A model generated the notes under the pieces. That model was not told the DNA's origin, did no database searches, and saw only the letters and a program-made list of their open reading frames with translations. Shown piece by piece: positions 1-14,300 of a stretch of DNA of 38,106 bases. The translations under genes and the position numbers were made by a program. Source of the stretch: Lindgomyces ingoldianus (Eukaryota > Ascomycota > Dothideomycetes > Pleosporales > Lindgomycetaceae). The DNA lies in assembly GCF_010093535.1 (NCBI RefSeq), contig NW_022985166.1, forward strand, positions 428,870 through 466,975. The letters are read 5' to 3'. Within the stretch, counting starts at the first letter, position 1, and every line of letters begins with the position of its first letter.

Positions 1-2674
1 GAGCTTATTGCTCGTACTATGTAGCAGCTTTCGTCAAGCGTTCCTCCTGTCTTGACAGTAGGTGCGCAAATCTGACACTTGTACATGCAAGGATATTAAA
101 TAATCCTATAGTAGTTTATTTTATATAGTATATTTTTGCGTTGTTAAATTAATAGTCTTTAAAGTTAAATTTAGTGGTAGGGCGGAACACTTGCTTGTGT
201 TGAACATTCGCTTGTGGACCATGTTACTAGTTTTATTTATTTTATTATTTTTATATTACTTTTTATTTTAATTCTCTTTACTAGATAAAGATAAGGCCTT
301 ATAGTGCTTACTAATTTTTAAAGTTATTTTATGTGTTAACTTTATCTTTAGATAAATGTGTTAAGTGTGTAAAAAAGTATAGTAAGTGTAATACTTTTAT
401 TTCTAACACTACTTAAGATTAGTTAAAGAAAAAGAAAAAAATGCTTTTTTAAAAAGCTAAAGCCTTATAGGCCTAGAACTGTGCACTATTAGACAAATAA
501 TTAGCTTAAGACTAAAAGTAACTTTATTTATAAGAGAAAATGCTAGAAGTAAGAGATAAGAAGTGTTCTAGATAGAATTATATCTAAAAATTACTAAATT
601 TGCTAGAGGCTTAACATGTAAAGTACTTAAAAAGAGACCTTTTTTTAGATAAGATAAAAGCTTTTAAGGCTAAAGTAAAAAGTTATTTTTTTTATAGCCT
701 TTATTAGCTAAGACTTATCTCTAAAGGCTGCTGCTATCTAGTAATAACATAGCTATTCTTTTTAATATAAGTGCTTTATTGCCTAGCTAGTTTTTTTTAG
801 ATAAGCCTAAAAGTACTTTTATACTAATAGCTGCATGTTCTGTAAATTCTTAGCTAGTTTTTATATATTTTTACTAGTAAGCTACTTTTTTTATTTTACT
901 AAAAATTTTTTTTGTTTTTTTAATTACTAATAATATGTTTAACTTTATACTTTATTTTTTTATCTTTTTATTTTTATGTAGATAAGGGAATCTTTTTAGG
1001 TGCTTTTTCTAATCTAGAGATATAGAACTATAGGTGTATCTTTATGTGTAGAGGAAGCTTAAGTTTATAGAACTTTATATAGCTCTATTTTTTTCTCTAC
1101 TAGCTTCCTAGAAGGTCTAGGTATCTTAAGGTTCTTAGTATTAAAGTATACATAGTCTTCTAGATAAATTTTTAGTCTTAGTTATTATAAATTATTTATG
1201 TACTTTTTTATTATTTTTCTGCTAGATTTAGCTTCTACTGCTAACTTTTTATGTATGCTTTATAAGTTTAATAGCTAGTTTATTAATTTTTGTAGATTTA
1301 TAAGCTAGTTTTTTTATAGTGTAAAGTAAGAATTATATTTAAAATTAGCTTTATATAGTGTTTTCTTTATTATAGCTAATTCTATATTATTAATAGCTAA
1401 CTATGCTATTAGAAGCTATTCTGCTTAATTATGCTAAGTGTAAGAGACATACTTTCTAAAATACTTTTCTACTTTAGTGTTTACTCTCTTAGACTAACTG
1501 TCTATCTGTAGATAGTAGGCTGTAGACAGCTTATAAGTTATTCTAAGGTGCTGCATAGCTGCTTTTTAGAATTTACTAGTAAATAGCTTATCTTAGTTAA
1601 AGATAATAATCTTAGAGCACTTATATACTAATATTACATTTTATTTTAATTTATAAATAAATTTTTTAGCTATTATTATCTTTTTTAAAGGCTATATGTG
1701 CAGATATTTAGTAGTTTTGTTAAGAGCTACTATAATTATATTACACATTCTTTCTGTTTCTAGTTTCTTAGATAGGGGTAGTCTTATAATAAAGTCTATT
1801 ATAATTATTATTTATAGTAACTTTAGTGCCTTAATTAGGCAAAAGTATTTATAAGTTTTATGCCTTTATAAATTATTTTTATTATAGATATTACACTTTT
1901 TAAGCACTTTAGTGCACAGTTACTTTATCTTTAGTATTTTTTATAGTATAGTAGTTCTTAGTTTCTTCTAGAGGGTGCCTATTTCTAAGTGTCTAAACGT
2001 TAAAGATTTATAGTATTTTTAAATTAAGTTCTTTTATTTTTACTTAATAGTTATAAGTAAGTAGAGTTTTTTTATAAGTTATAGTTTATTATAAATTTAC
2101 TTTTTATTAGTTTTTTTAAAGAGAGTAAACTTTTTAGTTCTTTTTTTTTATTAAAGTAATCTAGTTTGCAGCTAAGAGTGTTAGCCTATTAATTTTATGC
2201 TTTTAAAATATACTTAATAACATAATTAAATTACGCAAGTTTTATAGCTTATTTTATATGCATTAGTAAGAGTTTCTTTACTGTTAGGAATGTAACTAAA
2301 TTTACATAGTTAGTTATAATTTAAAATAGTTTTACTATTTTATGTAGTTCTATAGCCTATACTTTTACTGTGTTTAGTATAGCTTTTAGCTTTTTATTAG
2401 GTATGCTGTAGCTAGCTTTAGGTCCTAAAAATTTAGCAAAGTAGTACATAACTAGGTGCTACTTTCTATCTTCTTATCTTTAATATAGTGCAGCTTTGCT
2501 AGCTTTTAAGGATGCGTCTGTGTAGATCTTAGTATCTAGCTGTAGGTTGTACATCCTTAATACTAGTTTAGCTATTATAGCCTATTTTAGTGCTATAAAT
2601 GCTTTATTTATTTATAAAGTCTAAATAAACTTTGCTATTACTTATTTCTTAGTAGTAGCATTTATTAATAGTAT

Positions 2675-2954
2675 TGTTGAATGGGCTCTGACAGCTAGCT
2701 GCTTATAGTATAAGCACTTAAGTAGCAAGAGTAAGAGTGGTGTACAGTGTGCACAGCGTATAAGGTAGGTAAAGTAAAGGTAACATGTTTCTAGTTCTAT
2801 TACTCTTATCTTTCCTCTATATAAAGGAAAAGGGGGATATTTAGATGTTTACACATAAAGGTTTACGCACAAGCATTATGTAACATAGATATGTAATTCT
2901 ACTTATGCGCAATTATTTATATCTAGGCTGCAACGCTGCTGCTGTGTATAGACA
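2675..2954 (-). repeat. copia LTR, left copy (3' LTR of the minus-strand element)
   Basis: 280-bp direct repeat of 9,620-9,899. The left outer edge still reads TGTTGAATGGGCTCTGACAG, while the inner half is heavily transition-mutated compared with the other copy. The target duplication AGTAT immediately precedes it. Confidence 0.95.
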
Positions 2955-3398
2955 CTAGCAACTTTTCTTTTTATCTAAAGAGTTGCTTTCTGTACACATT
3001 ACTTTTTTTTTATTTATATAGGTCTATCTAATTATGTTCTGCTTTTACTTTACTCTATTTATTAAGACTTGCCTTAGTAATGCTGTACATTAAAATAGGC
3101 TAGTTACACTATATAAATAGCTTTATAAATAGTGTAAAGTATTTTAAGCTATTATTATTTAGCCTTTATACACTTACCTTATAAGTAATTTAGTAGTATA
3201 TAAACTGTTTTATGTAGAGTTTTATGCTAGAATAGTGTAGAATCTTTACGTAGGCAGGTGTGTAAAAAGGTGTATATAATAAGGTCTTTTTTTTTTTTTT
3301 ACTTTCTTTTTTTTATCTTTTACTTTTTAAGCCTTACTATACTATTCCCTAGCTCTTTTCTTTTTTTATATAGTGCTAATAGTAATAGATACTCCTGC

Positions 3399-3401
<3 letters not shown>

Positions 3402-3451
<50 letters not shown>
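3402..3451 (+). repeat. (CA)25 microsatellite with adjoining GA-rich tract
   Basis: An uninterrupted run of about 25 CA units, followed to about 3,477 by a purine tract of GAGA/GAAAGA units. It lies in the 3' untranslated part of the dead copia element. The open reading frames over it are low-complexity and not genes. Confidence 0.97.
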
Positions 3452-3455
<4 letters not shown>

Positions 3456-6400
3456 GAGAAAGAGAGAGAAAGAGAGATGTCTCTCTAGCCTTTCTTCTCT
3501 ACCTCTAGCGCTGTTAGTGTGGGCGTCTTTAACATCCTTATGCAGTCTAGCAGCCTAGAGCGCATCTGTGTTACCCTTTTAACTAGTTTTACTGCTAATT
3601 AGTAGTTTATTTAGTGTCTTAGTATAAATATATAGATTTTTTAGCTCTTCTACTTTCTTTTTATATAAAATGCTAATTATAGATAAGCTAAGAAGTAGCA
3701 TGTAGTAGCTTTACTATTTTATAATATTAATGTTGTTTTACCTACTAGCACTAATCTACAGCTATAGGCGGCAAAAGTTGTGTGTTGTAAAAAGTACTTT
3801 TATGTAGTCTTAGTTTAGAGTTATAGTTAAGTCTTAGTAACTTTATATACTTATTATTATAGTAGCACTACTAGTGCTTTTTTTTTTATTAAGTGTTATA
3901 TGTTAGCTAACTTCTAGGCTAATGCCTGCGCCTTATGTGTATAGTAGAGCTGTAGTCTGCATTGTGACTACTATATATAAGGGGTGGTGGCTTTTTTTTC
4001 TTTTATATACTAGATAAATAGACTATTTTTTTTTACATATTCTTCTCTTCTAATCTTGTAATAAGAAAAATAAGTGTGTATAATAAAAAAAATAAAAGAG
4101 ATAAGCTTTATATAAAAGTGTTATTAGTCTAGTTAGTTTAGAGCATCTTTGCGCACAGGATCTAGCTAGTCCACAGATGCTTCTATCTAGACAAAGAGGC
4201 AGTTAGTTAGGACTAATAATTAAAAAGCCTAGTTTAGTATTTTCTTTATATATGCATTTACTAAGTTATTTTTACTATTAATTTATTTTATCTTAGTAAT
4301 TTCCTTTTTCTTATATAATTTATAAAGTAACATAATGTTAATTATAAGTTACTTTTTACTAGTAGTGCTTAGCTTAATAAGGTAATTATATAAAGACCTT
4401 AAATCTATATAAATTACTACTAGAATTAGTAGTAGTTTAAGTGTTTATATAATTTACTATAAAGTTATACTAAGTGTAATTATATTATTAAACTCTCTAA
4501 CTATTCTATATAGTTTACTAGTAAAGATACTTCTAGTTACTCTTTTACACTTAGTAAAATTCTAGTATATAATGTTACCTAGTATTTTAAAGTAGTTGCT
4601 TTGCTTTATATAGTCCTTATTACCTAATATAATTAAGAATTCTAGCTATAAGCTAAGGTTTCTGTTATTAGTAAATAATTTATTTATAAAGATAAACAGC
4701 TTTATATAATTAAGCTATAATAGTAAGAAAGTAAGACTACACTTACTATTATCTATCTACTATTAGATTTATGTGTTAAGTGTGTTAATGTTATTATGCA
4801 AAGAGTTTATAGTTTATGCAGTAATAGATAGGTTAAATGCTGCCTTTAGTTAACATATAGATGCAATGTATACCTCTTTTACATGTTATTTAATATATTA
4901 TTATGTAGCATCTTTATTCTCTAGGTTAATTATATAAAGGTAGCTTACTTATTTCTTTTAAGTAAGAACTACTATGTTATGCGTAAGTTTAATTCTTTTA
5001 CTGTTAAACTTAATAAGCTGCTTTTTTACTAAGATAGTCTTACCTTTTATATAAAACTTTGCTTTTTATAGTTTCTTTTCTTCTCTTTACATAAAATTCT
5101 TTGTTATAATGCTTAAAGTATTATCTATTTATAGGCTAGTAATACTAAAGGTGTGCTCTTCTTTATTAGTAATTAAAAGGTAGGGGTTATATAAAGAGAT
5201 GTGCATACGCAGCTTTTCTTTATAGTAGTTATAATATGTCTTAAACTAATACAGTTCTAATTTAGTAGCTCTATACAAAGGTTATACAACCTAGAGTATT
5301 GTATTTAGTAGAAAGCTCTAGCGCATCTTCTTTAGTAGCTTTATGTACAGCGTGCGCATAAGCTTATCTATTAATTAGATGTATACTTATGTAATATTAT
5401 ATAGTTTAAAATGCATTCTGTACATAGCTTTTAGGCTTGCTTTTATAGCTAAAAGTAGTCTCTAGCTTATCTTCTAGATAGTTAGTAACTAAGTAAGGAT
5501 TTCTTTTTTCTTTTTATCTAAGTAGCTAGCAAACACTAGGCAGGATTTCTTATATAGTTAGGTTGTTTTGCCTTTTACTTTTTATATAAGGCAGAGGTTA
5601 AAAATCTAACCTTTATGCTTTATTAAGTTATACACTATAACCTTAAAAGTGCTATTAGTAATTAGGGTGTTTATCTTTATATAGTCTAATTCTTTAAATA
5701 GTTTTCTAGGTGTAGTAATTATACTGTCTATATAAAGCTTAATAAATAAGGCCTAATTATTCTTTTTTTTTTAGGTTAGAAATACCTAGTCTAGACTTTA
5801 TACAGGTTTCCTTTACTTTTTACTTTTTCTAGTATTTATATCTTCCCTTTGCACTAGTGCAGTATTGCTATCCTAAGGGGCTTAGTTTATAGTAGGCTTT
5901 AGTTCTACTTTTATAATATTTTTATAAGGCTGTTTTTTTTTCCTCTTCTTTAAAGAATCTTTTTATATAGGGATTAGTTTATCTAGGTTATTTATTATAG
6001 GTAGGCTGTCTTTTTTTTTTTCTTTATAGTATAGTTTAACTTGCATATATTAGAGCTTTAGTAGGCTATTTTTTTTTTTAATAATAATATCTCTTCTTTT
6101 AATGCTCTTAATTTTGTATAGGCTAGTCTAGCCTTTCTTCTCTCTTTATGCTATAATCTCTAAGCTAAGGGGGAGGTTAAGAACTTTATATATTATAAAG
6201 CTATTATAAGTGTTAATTATATAATTAATATTTACTTTTACATAGTTTTTTTAAAGTATTTTTATTACTTTTTATACAGCACTTGCTTATGTAATAATGT
6301 CTAGTAATAGTAGAGAGTCTAGGTTAATTCTTAAGTATGCTCTAAAGACTAGCAGTGTGGGTACTAGACTATGTAGGCTAGCTGTGTTGTTTAGAGCCTT

Positions 6401-9223
6401 AACTGCTATCTGTAGAATAGCCTTATTATTTGTACAGTTACCTAGCTTAGTCTTTAGGATGTTAAACACTTATTAGAGAGGTATGTGCGCGCGCTTAACC
6501 TTTTTAACTGCCTAATGTGCTTCTATAGGCATCTGCCTGCATGTAGCTTCTATAATTTTTACATAAGCTTAAAAATTCTCTAAAGTAAAGTTTATACTAA
6601 AGTTATACATAATATAGTTTAAAGGTTTTTAATAGGTGTTAATCTAGCATTTGCATAGTGCATCTTAAGTATCTTGTGTAGACATAGATTTTAGAAATAT
6701 AGCAGCCTAAAATAATGTGTCTATATTAATAATATATAAAACATTTTTATTATTAATTTATATAACATTAATAATAACTTTATAGTTAAAGTAGGTGTTA
6801 TTTTTAATTATAAACTTAAATCTTTATAAAGCCTAGTTATATAATTAGTAAAGGTAGCAGAACTTTTTAATCTCTTCTAGCACTGCAGCATTAATGTTAT
6901 AGCTAGCGCTAGTTAGCATCTTCTAAAGTCTCTCTGTGCAGGGGTGTCTAAATTAGTAGTAGAGGCAGTAGAGTTCTAATTTAGTAAAGAAAGACATAGA
7001 TTTCTTTTTACTAATATTAAAAAAAAAGTGTCTTTATTTTTATATAATAAGTATAGTAGTTTTGTCTTTACATATAATAATATTTAAAATGTTGTTAAAG
7101 TATGCCCTAAGTTAGTTAGCATTTGCTAGTAATAGTAAAAATAGTGTTAAAGTCTTTAAAATGTAGTATGTAACTAGGCTAATTAAGTTTTAGATTTATA
7201 TAGTACTAATTAATTTCTTTAGTGTCTAGCTTTTAAAGCTAATATTTGTTTAGCTAGGTGTTTAATTAATTTCTATACATAAGTTTTTTTATATGTACAC
7301 CTTAAGTTAAAACTTGCTAATAGTAGAGATTTTTACTACGCCTATGTCTTATAGTTTGCCTTAGTATACTATATAGTATTAGTTATTAAAGATAAACTGC
7401 TTAGCATATTCTTTAGGTTTAATGCTGTAGATGTCCTCTTCTGTTGCATAGTGTAGATAGGTAGTAGAGGTAAAGTAGTTAACAGCTTTTTTAGCATTTT
7501 TACTCTTTTATTTTATTTTTTTTATATTATATAAATTATTCTTTTTCTTAGGGTAACCTTTAAAGTTTTAAATGTATAAGGTAATAGCTTTGCATAATAA
7601 GGTCTTATTATAAAAATCTTTATATAAAGCAATGTACTAGTTCTTTACTTATATATAGTTATTATAAGGGTAGTTTAATAACTAATATTTTTTCTTATAG
7701 CAGATAAAGCACTTCTTTATCTATGTGCAGTTATCTTTAGATTATAGCCTAAACCTAAATAAAGATCTTTTATGTTATTTTTTTCTACATAGAGAGAAGC
7801 TTTCTTCTTATTATGTAAACTTTTATTATGCAGAGTTGTATTAGCAGTCTATGTAGTATACATTAGGCAGTTTCTAGAGGTATTAGTTTACCTTTTAATT
7901 TATAGTAACTTAAAGTAATGCTTATAAGTTACTAAATAAAGCTTTACATAAAGGCTTAATAGTAAATATAGCATGTTCTAGTTCTAGTTATCCTTAACAG
8001 GCTTGTATAATAGTAGTGTGCAGTAGAATATTCTTTTAGAATTTTATTTTTAGTGCCCTTTATATAAGTGTAAGCTTATTAATTATTATTTTAAAGACTT
8101 TATATAAACTTTTATTAGAGTTTTTTTATTAGTATTATATAAAAGTTATTATTATCTAGTCTGTCTAGTACTAGCTATAGTTTACATTAGTGTTAAAGTA
8201 ACTACTTAAAGTGTTATATAAATGCTTCTAGTTATGTCTAGGGCCTATGTTATACATATAGTACATATTTACTTAACCTTTTAAGATATCTAGAAAAATG
8301 TCTATGTACTAAGTTTTCTAAATATTTAGCTGTTAATATAGATTAATAAAAATTTTTATTTTATTTATAAAAATGTTATATAGTTAACTTATATAGTTAT
8401 TATTTTTTTTTTATGCTTTTTAGAATTATATAATTTTATTTGCTAGAAGTTTTTTTTTAGTAGTTTTTTTCTAAAGTAGAAGTTTATACAAGTTATAATG
8501 TAGTATAGATTATGCAGGTAGTATTAGTAGTGCATACACTACTGCAGGCAGTGGTGTGTACAATTAAGGGTGTGGAGCAGGCGTTAGGTAGGGTGGCATG
8601 TATTGTTTATACAGTAATTAGTGTAGTGCTAGCTAAGGTGTAGAAGCAGGTAATACTAGTATATTTAGTGTTAATAGTAGCATTATGTTTAGTCTGCTTC
8701 TATGTAAAGCTTTATATAGTAATAAAAGTTGCATATAAAGCTTTTTTAGTGTAATTACTTTTTTTTATGCTATATTATACAGCTTTTAGGCTTAGGTACC
8801 TTTAGTGCTTAGCTATAGTGTAATTCCCTTATCTTCTAGCACTTATATAAGCTCCTTTTTAAATGTGCAGCTAAGTGCTAAAAAGTTTTATAGTATTTAT
8901 TTTTTAAAATTCTCTATATACACACTTAAAAAAGTAGCGCCTTTTTAAGTTATTATGTGTAGATTAGTAATTATATAGCTTATATATAATTAAGTTTATA
9001 AGCTTATTAGAGCTTTTAACATATTAATTTTATTATTTTAGTACTCTAGGCTAGTTTTATTTTATAGTGTTACCTTTAATATTCTTATGTCTTTTATAAG
9101 TTATTTATATAATAAAAATTATTTTTTATTTTTTTTATTATTATATAAAGTTGTTAGTTACTAATAAAATTTTATTATAATAGTATAGTTAATTACTTTT
9201 TTAGTAAATTACACAGGTACTAC

Positions 9224-9582
9224 TATTATCTAGCTGCTAAGTTATGCAGCTTTAATAGCTTTAGTGTGCACCTTACACTATTTTTTTTTTTACTTTATAC
9301 AGTAGTAAAGCTTACTATATAATGTAAAAAATTAATATGCTATTATCTAGCTACTAGGTTATACAGTTTTAGTAGCTTTAGTATACATCTTACACTATTT
9401 TTTTTTTACTTTATACAGTAGCAAAGCTTACTATATAATATAAAGAATTAATCTACTATTCTAAAAAATAAGTAACTAAATAAAGTACCTTATAAAGTAT
9501 AAGTACTCTACTATTACTCTTTCTAAAGAATAAGTAATAAAATAAAGTACTTTATAAAGTGTAAGTACTTTATTATTACTCT
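9224..9582. repeat. Two adjacent tandem duplications in the copia 5' leader
   Basis: Unit A starts at 9,224 (TATTATCTAGCTGCTAAG) and again at 9,341 (TATTATCTAGCTACTAGG), period about 117 bp. Unit B starts at 9,459 (TTCTAAAAAATAAG) and again at 9,521 (TTCTAAAGAATAAG), period 62 bp. Copies differ mainly by transitions, so the duplications predate much of the RIP. They lie just inside the 5' LTR of the minus-strand element, in what would be leader or early gag sequence. Confidence 0.88.
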
Positions 9583-9619
9583 TACTAATTTATAGTTAAT
9601 TAAATTAACTACTAATTAG

Positions 9620-9899
9620 TATTAAATAGGCTCTAATAGCTAGCTACTTATAGTATAAGCACTTAAGTAGCAAGAGTAAGAGTAGTGTACAGTGTGCATA
9701 GTGTATAAGGTAGGTAAAGTAAGGGTAACATGTTTCTAGTTCTATTACTCTTGTCTTTTCTCTGTACAGAGGAAAAGGGGGATATCTAGATGTTCGCGCA
9801 CAGAGGTTCGCGCACAAGCATCATGTGACATAGATACGTGATCCTGCTCGTGCGCGATCGTTCGTATCCAGGCCGCGACGCTGCTGCTGCGTACGGACA
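9620..9899 (-). repeat. copia LTR, right copy (5' LTR of the minus-strand element)
   Basis: 280-bp partner of 2,675-2,954. Its last ~110 bp (about 9,790-9,899) are GC-normal with many CpG (for example GGCCGCGACGCTGCTGCTGC), making this one of the few unmutated patches in the first 21 kb. AGTAT follows directly. Confidence 0.95.
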
Positions 9900-10999
9900 A
9901 GTATAGTAATTTTTAAGTAATTTTTAATTATTTATTTAATATATTTTAATAGTCTAAAGAATTCTTTAACTTTTTTAACTATCTTAAGTTCTAGCTACTT
10001 AAGTACCTTTTATACTTTAGCTAGGTTAATTTTTATTTCTTTTTTATTAATTATAAATTTTAGATACTTTATCTTAGCAACATAAAATTTGCATTTAAAG
10101 AGCTGTAGATAAAGTTTATACTTTTTTAGCTATTCTAGAACTTTTTATACTTTTTGTACATAGTCTTCTAGGGTATCTTTTAAGTAGATAAGGATGTTAT
10201 CTAGGTATACTAGAGTAAAGATATTAAGGTATAGGTTAAAAGCTATATTAATAATTCTTTAAAACATTACTAAGGTATTTATTAAGCTAAATAGTATTAC
10301 TAATAATTTATAAAGTTTGTATAAAGTTTTAAATGCTGTAAGCTACTTATTTTTTATTTTTATTTTTATTTTATTAAATTTATCTTACATGTTAAACTTT
10401 ATAAAGTATTAGGTTCCTTTTAGTTAGTTTATAATGTCTTATATAATTAGTAAAGAGAATTAGTCTTAGATTATGTTATTATTTAAAGTTTTATAGTCTT
10501 AGCATATATAGATCTTTTTTTTTTTTTTGCAAAGACTATAGCTAAGGCAACTAGGCTATAGCTTTTTTAGATGTAGCCTTATGCTAATATTTAGTTAACA
10601 TACTTTTATAGGGCTTTTTTTTGTATTTTTATTAAGGGGTAAAGCTTGTAGGTCTTTAGGTTATAGTCTTTTACTAGGTTAATAGTATAATTTTAAGGTT
10701 AGTGTAGTAGTAATTCTCTTAGATCTTCTAGTGTTTTAAACATATTCTTATAATCTTTATATTTAATAGGGATACTACCTTTATTCTATATTCTAAAAAT
10801 TTTAATTTATTTTATATTATTATTAGCCTTTATTTTTTTATAAAAGACTTTTTTAAGTTTTTTTATTATTATTTTAATAGCTTAAGCTTTTAGCTTTTAG
10901 TAAAGAAACTTTTTAAGTTTTTTTTCTTAAAGTAGTAACTACTACTTTATTTTACTTATTTATAAATTAAATATTTATTATTATAGTATACTAACTAAG

Positions 11000-11317
11000 T
11001 GTCACGATTGTGCACAAGTAAGGTTATAGAGCTTCACAGAGGTCTAGTTCAATTACTACGTGAGGTATTATAGTAGGTACAAGATGTTATGTAAGGAATA
11101 GAAAGGTTTAAAAAGAAATTAGTAATTAAATACTTAGCTTAAAAGTCTAAGCGCTTTAAGTATAAATTAAGCCTATTCTAGGTTTAGTTAGTGTTAAGGC
11201 AGTTTATGCTTAAGTTTATGTCTATGTTATGTTATATTTATATTAGACGTGCACTAATAATACTCTAGTACATGTCTAATACAGTTATGTCTAGAATCTA
11301 GGGAGGATACTGTGACA
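11000..11317 (-). repeat. gypsy B LTR, left copy (3' LTR)
   Basis: 318 bp, starting TGTCACGATTGTGCACAAG and ending TGTGACA. The first ~90 bp keep C/G residues that are T/A in the right copy; the last ~100 bp show the reverse. Confidence 0.95.
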
Positions 11318-14300
11318 GTACCCCTCTTCTTATTAGAAAGAGAATTCTTTACATTAGTAGTTCTAGCATTAGGTTGTCTTTATTAGAGTACAGGTTTAGT
11401 TTAGATAAGTATTAGGCGTAAAATTAAGTTACTATAAAGTTTTTTTATAGAGCTTTTATAGGTTCCTATAACAGTTTGTTATATCTAGTTTATTTTATAA
11501 AGTATTTATAAATATGTTTTTTTTTATTAAACTAGATCTATTTAATATTTTCTACAACATATTCTAGTTTATTATTTATAATAATAAGTTTAGGTAGCAG
11601 GTTTAGCTGTCTAAGTAGATAGTTAGATTTAGAGGCTACTTAGCGCAGCAATAATACATAAAACACAGGGTGTATCTTTATACTGTTAGGTAGAATTAAT
11701 TAGTAAGCATATAATAAGACTATATAAGCTACTGTAAAGGGGCTAAAGTTCTTCTAATTAAGTTTTTTTAATTATTAGTTTATTTAAATATTTCTAGCAT
11801 CTAGCTAGACCTTCTTACTAGCTACATACGCAGGGGCAGAGGTTTAGAATTAGTTTACATACTCTTATTAAAAAGCTTAAGCCTATGTAAGCTTTTTATA
11901 AATATATTTAAATATATTTTAAATTTTATTAATAAGTCTATTTATGTCTATTACTTATATAAATTAATAAGTTAGTTAAGGGGTATTTAAAAGTAGTTTA
12001 AATTTTATTTAAAGGTAGTATCTATAGTTTACTAAAAATAAAAATACTTATGTTAATTTAAATATTATGTTATTAGCTTTAAACTATGCTATAGCTAACT
12101 ATTTTACCTAGTTATCTTACTAGTAGTTTATATACACTTATAGGACTTATTTTATTACAGCGTTTACATTCTTAGTCTAGCTGTTAGTCTCTAAGTAAAA
12201 AGCTATAGATAAATAGAGAATAATTTAAAGCTATTTATAGAGTTTGTTTTAAAAAGCTAAAATAAACTACATACCTCTGTCTAATATAATTATGTTAGGT
12301 AGGCTATAGTAAACCTATACATATTAGTAGAATAACTAGGCTATATTAGAGGCAGTTATAAAGGAACATAGTATTAAGTGTTAATACTTAGTTAAGTAAT
12401 TAACAACTACTATAATATTTATATACTCTTTAGATAAGAGTAAGTTTATAATAAAATTAATTAATATATTTTTTTAAGCTTATTTAAAGATTAAGAGTAG
12501 TTTAAGTAGGCTATTATACCTTTTTTAAGAGGCCTTTACTTTACAGTAAGTATAGCAACATAATATATATTAGCGTACAGTATAGAACATGCAGGGCTAG
12601 TAGTACTCTCTCTATAGTAGGTTAAGAGTCTTTCCTCTGCCTAAGTGTCCTCTAATAGGCAAGTTATGTATAATTTAGAGTAGTTTAATTCTTAGTTTAT
12701 TAAAATTAGGAATTATAAGTTAGTTATAGTAATACAGCTTACTATTTTAGTTTTTATAGTTAGCTAGTGTTACCTTTTTTAACTAACTAGCGCTATTTTA
12801 GAGTAGGTCTAAAGTTTCTTAGATAAATTTATTATTTAGATACTTATTAGTAATAATTTAATTAATTATCTAATTTATTTTATTTAAGTTAAGGTCTAAA
12901 AATAGCTTAAGTTAAAGTAAAGTTTAGTGTTAAGCCTTTTACACTTCTTTTTAAGTAGGGATGTTTTAAGATTACTTTATAAAGGCATCTAGTTTCTCTT
13001 TATTTTAACTAAAATAATAAGTAATTTTAAAATTAAAATAAGATAGGTATTTAGACTAATAGGCTTATTAGTAGCTAAGTTATTTTATAGTTGCAAAGTA
13101 CTGTAAGTTCTTATAGTTAGATAGAACCTGTATTAGATGTGCTGCACCTTTTAGTTTAGGTTGCTATTATTTAAAGTAGCATACTATAGTAAGTAATTTT
13201 TTATTATAAATCTTATAATTACCTTTTGCAGAACTTATTCTTTTTAAGAAATATGTAATAGGCTTAATAGTTCTATCTAGCTTAGTTTAGAAGAGAACTT
13301 CTACTACTACATAGTCTAAGGCATTAGCTTTTATAAGTATTAGTAGTTTAAAATTAAAGTAGTAGAGTATTAAAGCTTTAGTAAAAGCTTTTTTTAGCTA
13401 GTTAAAAAACTATTAGTAATTTAAGTTAAAGTTAAATTAAATTTTTTTTTTAGTAAGTGTAATTATAAAGCTTACTTACTATAAAAAGTTATTAATAAAT
13501 TATTAGTAAAAGTTAATAAATTTTATAAAGGCTTAAATGTTCTTTACATTCTTTAAGTATTACTAATCTAGCATAGTCTAAACTTTAATAGGGTCTATTT
13601 AAATGCTATTTATAAAGATTACATATTCTAAATACATAACCTTTAATTAGTAAAACTTACATTTGTCTACATTAAGTTATAGACCTACTTCTTCTATAGC
13701 CTTTAGCACTAGGCGTACATGCTGTTTATACTTTAAAAGGCTATTGCTATAGATTAGAATGTTGTTAATATACATAGTGCAGAACATGTTTAGGTAGAGT
13801 TAAAGTAAGTTATTTATAAAATGTTAAAAAGTACTAAGCGTGTTAGCTAAGCTAAAGAGTATTACTAAGTACTTAAATAGTCTATATTAGGTCTAAAACA
13901 CTATTAGCTACTTATTACCCTTTACTATTCTTAGCTTATTAAAGGCAGTAATAATATCTAACTTTATAAAATACTTTGCTTTACTTAGTTAGCTTAAAGT
14001 TTCCTGTAAAAAGGGAATTAAGTATTAGTTTTTAATAGTAATAGTGTTTAGTCTTTAGTAGTTAACACAGAATTAAAGCCTACTTCTAAGTTTTTTTATA
14101 AATAGTATAAGTAACACTACTAGTAAAAAGCTAGCTTAAATAAACCTTTTTTTTAAGTTCTTATTAAAGTATTTTTAGAGCACTTTTAATTTATTTAGTA
14201 ACATCTTATATAGTAGCCTATAACTAAGTTGTTTACTAGGCTTAAAAGTTATTTAGTAATTATACAGACATTATATTAAAAGCTTATTAAACTTATTTTA

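Larger units (their letters stand above)
2675..9899 (-). mobile_element. Ty1/copia LTR retrotransposon, RIP-inactivated
   Basis: A 7,225-bp element bounded by two 280-bp direct repeats that begin TGTT/TATT and end in CA, flanked on both sides by AGTAT (2,670-2,674 and 9,900-9,904). It is read on the minus strand. A gag zinc knuckle lies near 7,720-7,660 (KKCFICYKKK, resembling the KCFxCxKExCWSxNH motif of fungal copia gag, with the His codon changed to Tyr). RT lies near 5,280-5,040, with YKEKLRMHISLYNPYLLIT followed by IDNTL, where fungal copia elements have TDDTL. A purine-rich AAAAAGAAAAG tract (minus strand) a few bases before the left LTR is a plausible polypurine tract and agrees with this orientation. 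All frames are full of stops. It sits inside gypsy A and is therefore younger. Confidence 0.93.

Noticed and set aside
1..240. A less AT-rich stretch that might be the 3' LTR of gypsy A (it contains TTGACA at 53-58, similar to an LTR end)
   Set aside because: No matching partner could be found upstream of the gag region at 19.4-21.2 kb, and no polypurine tract follows it in the right place.
3258..3558. Two open frames over the CA repeat (His-Thr-rich proteins)
   Set aside because: They are translations of the microsatellite inside a dead copia element, with no conserved features.
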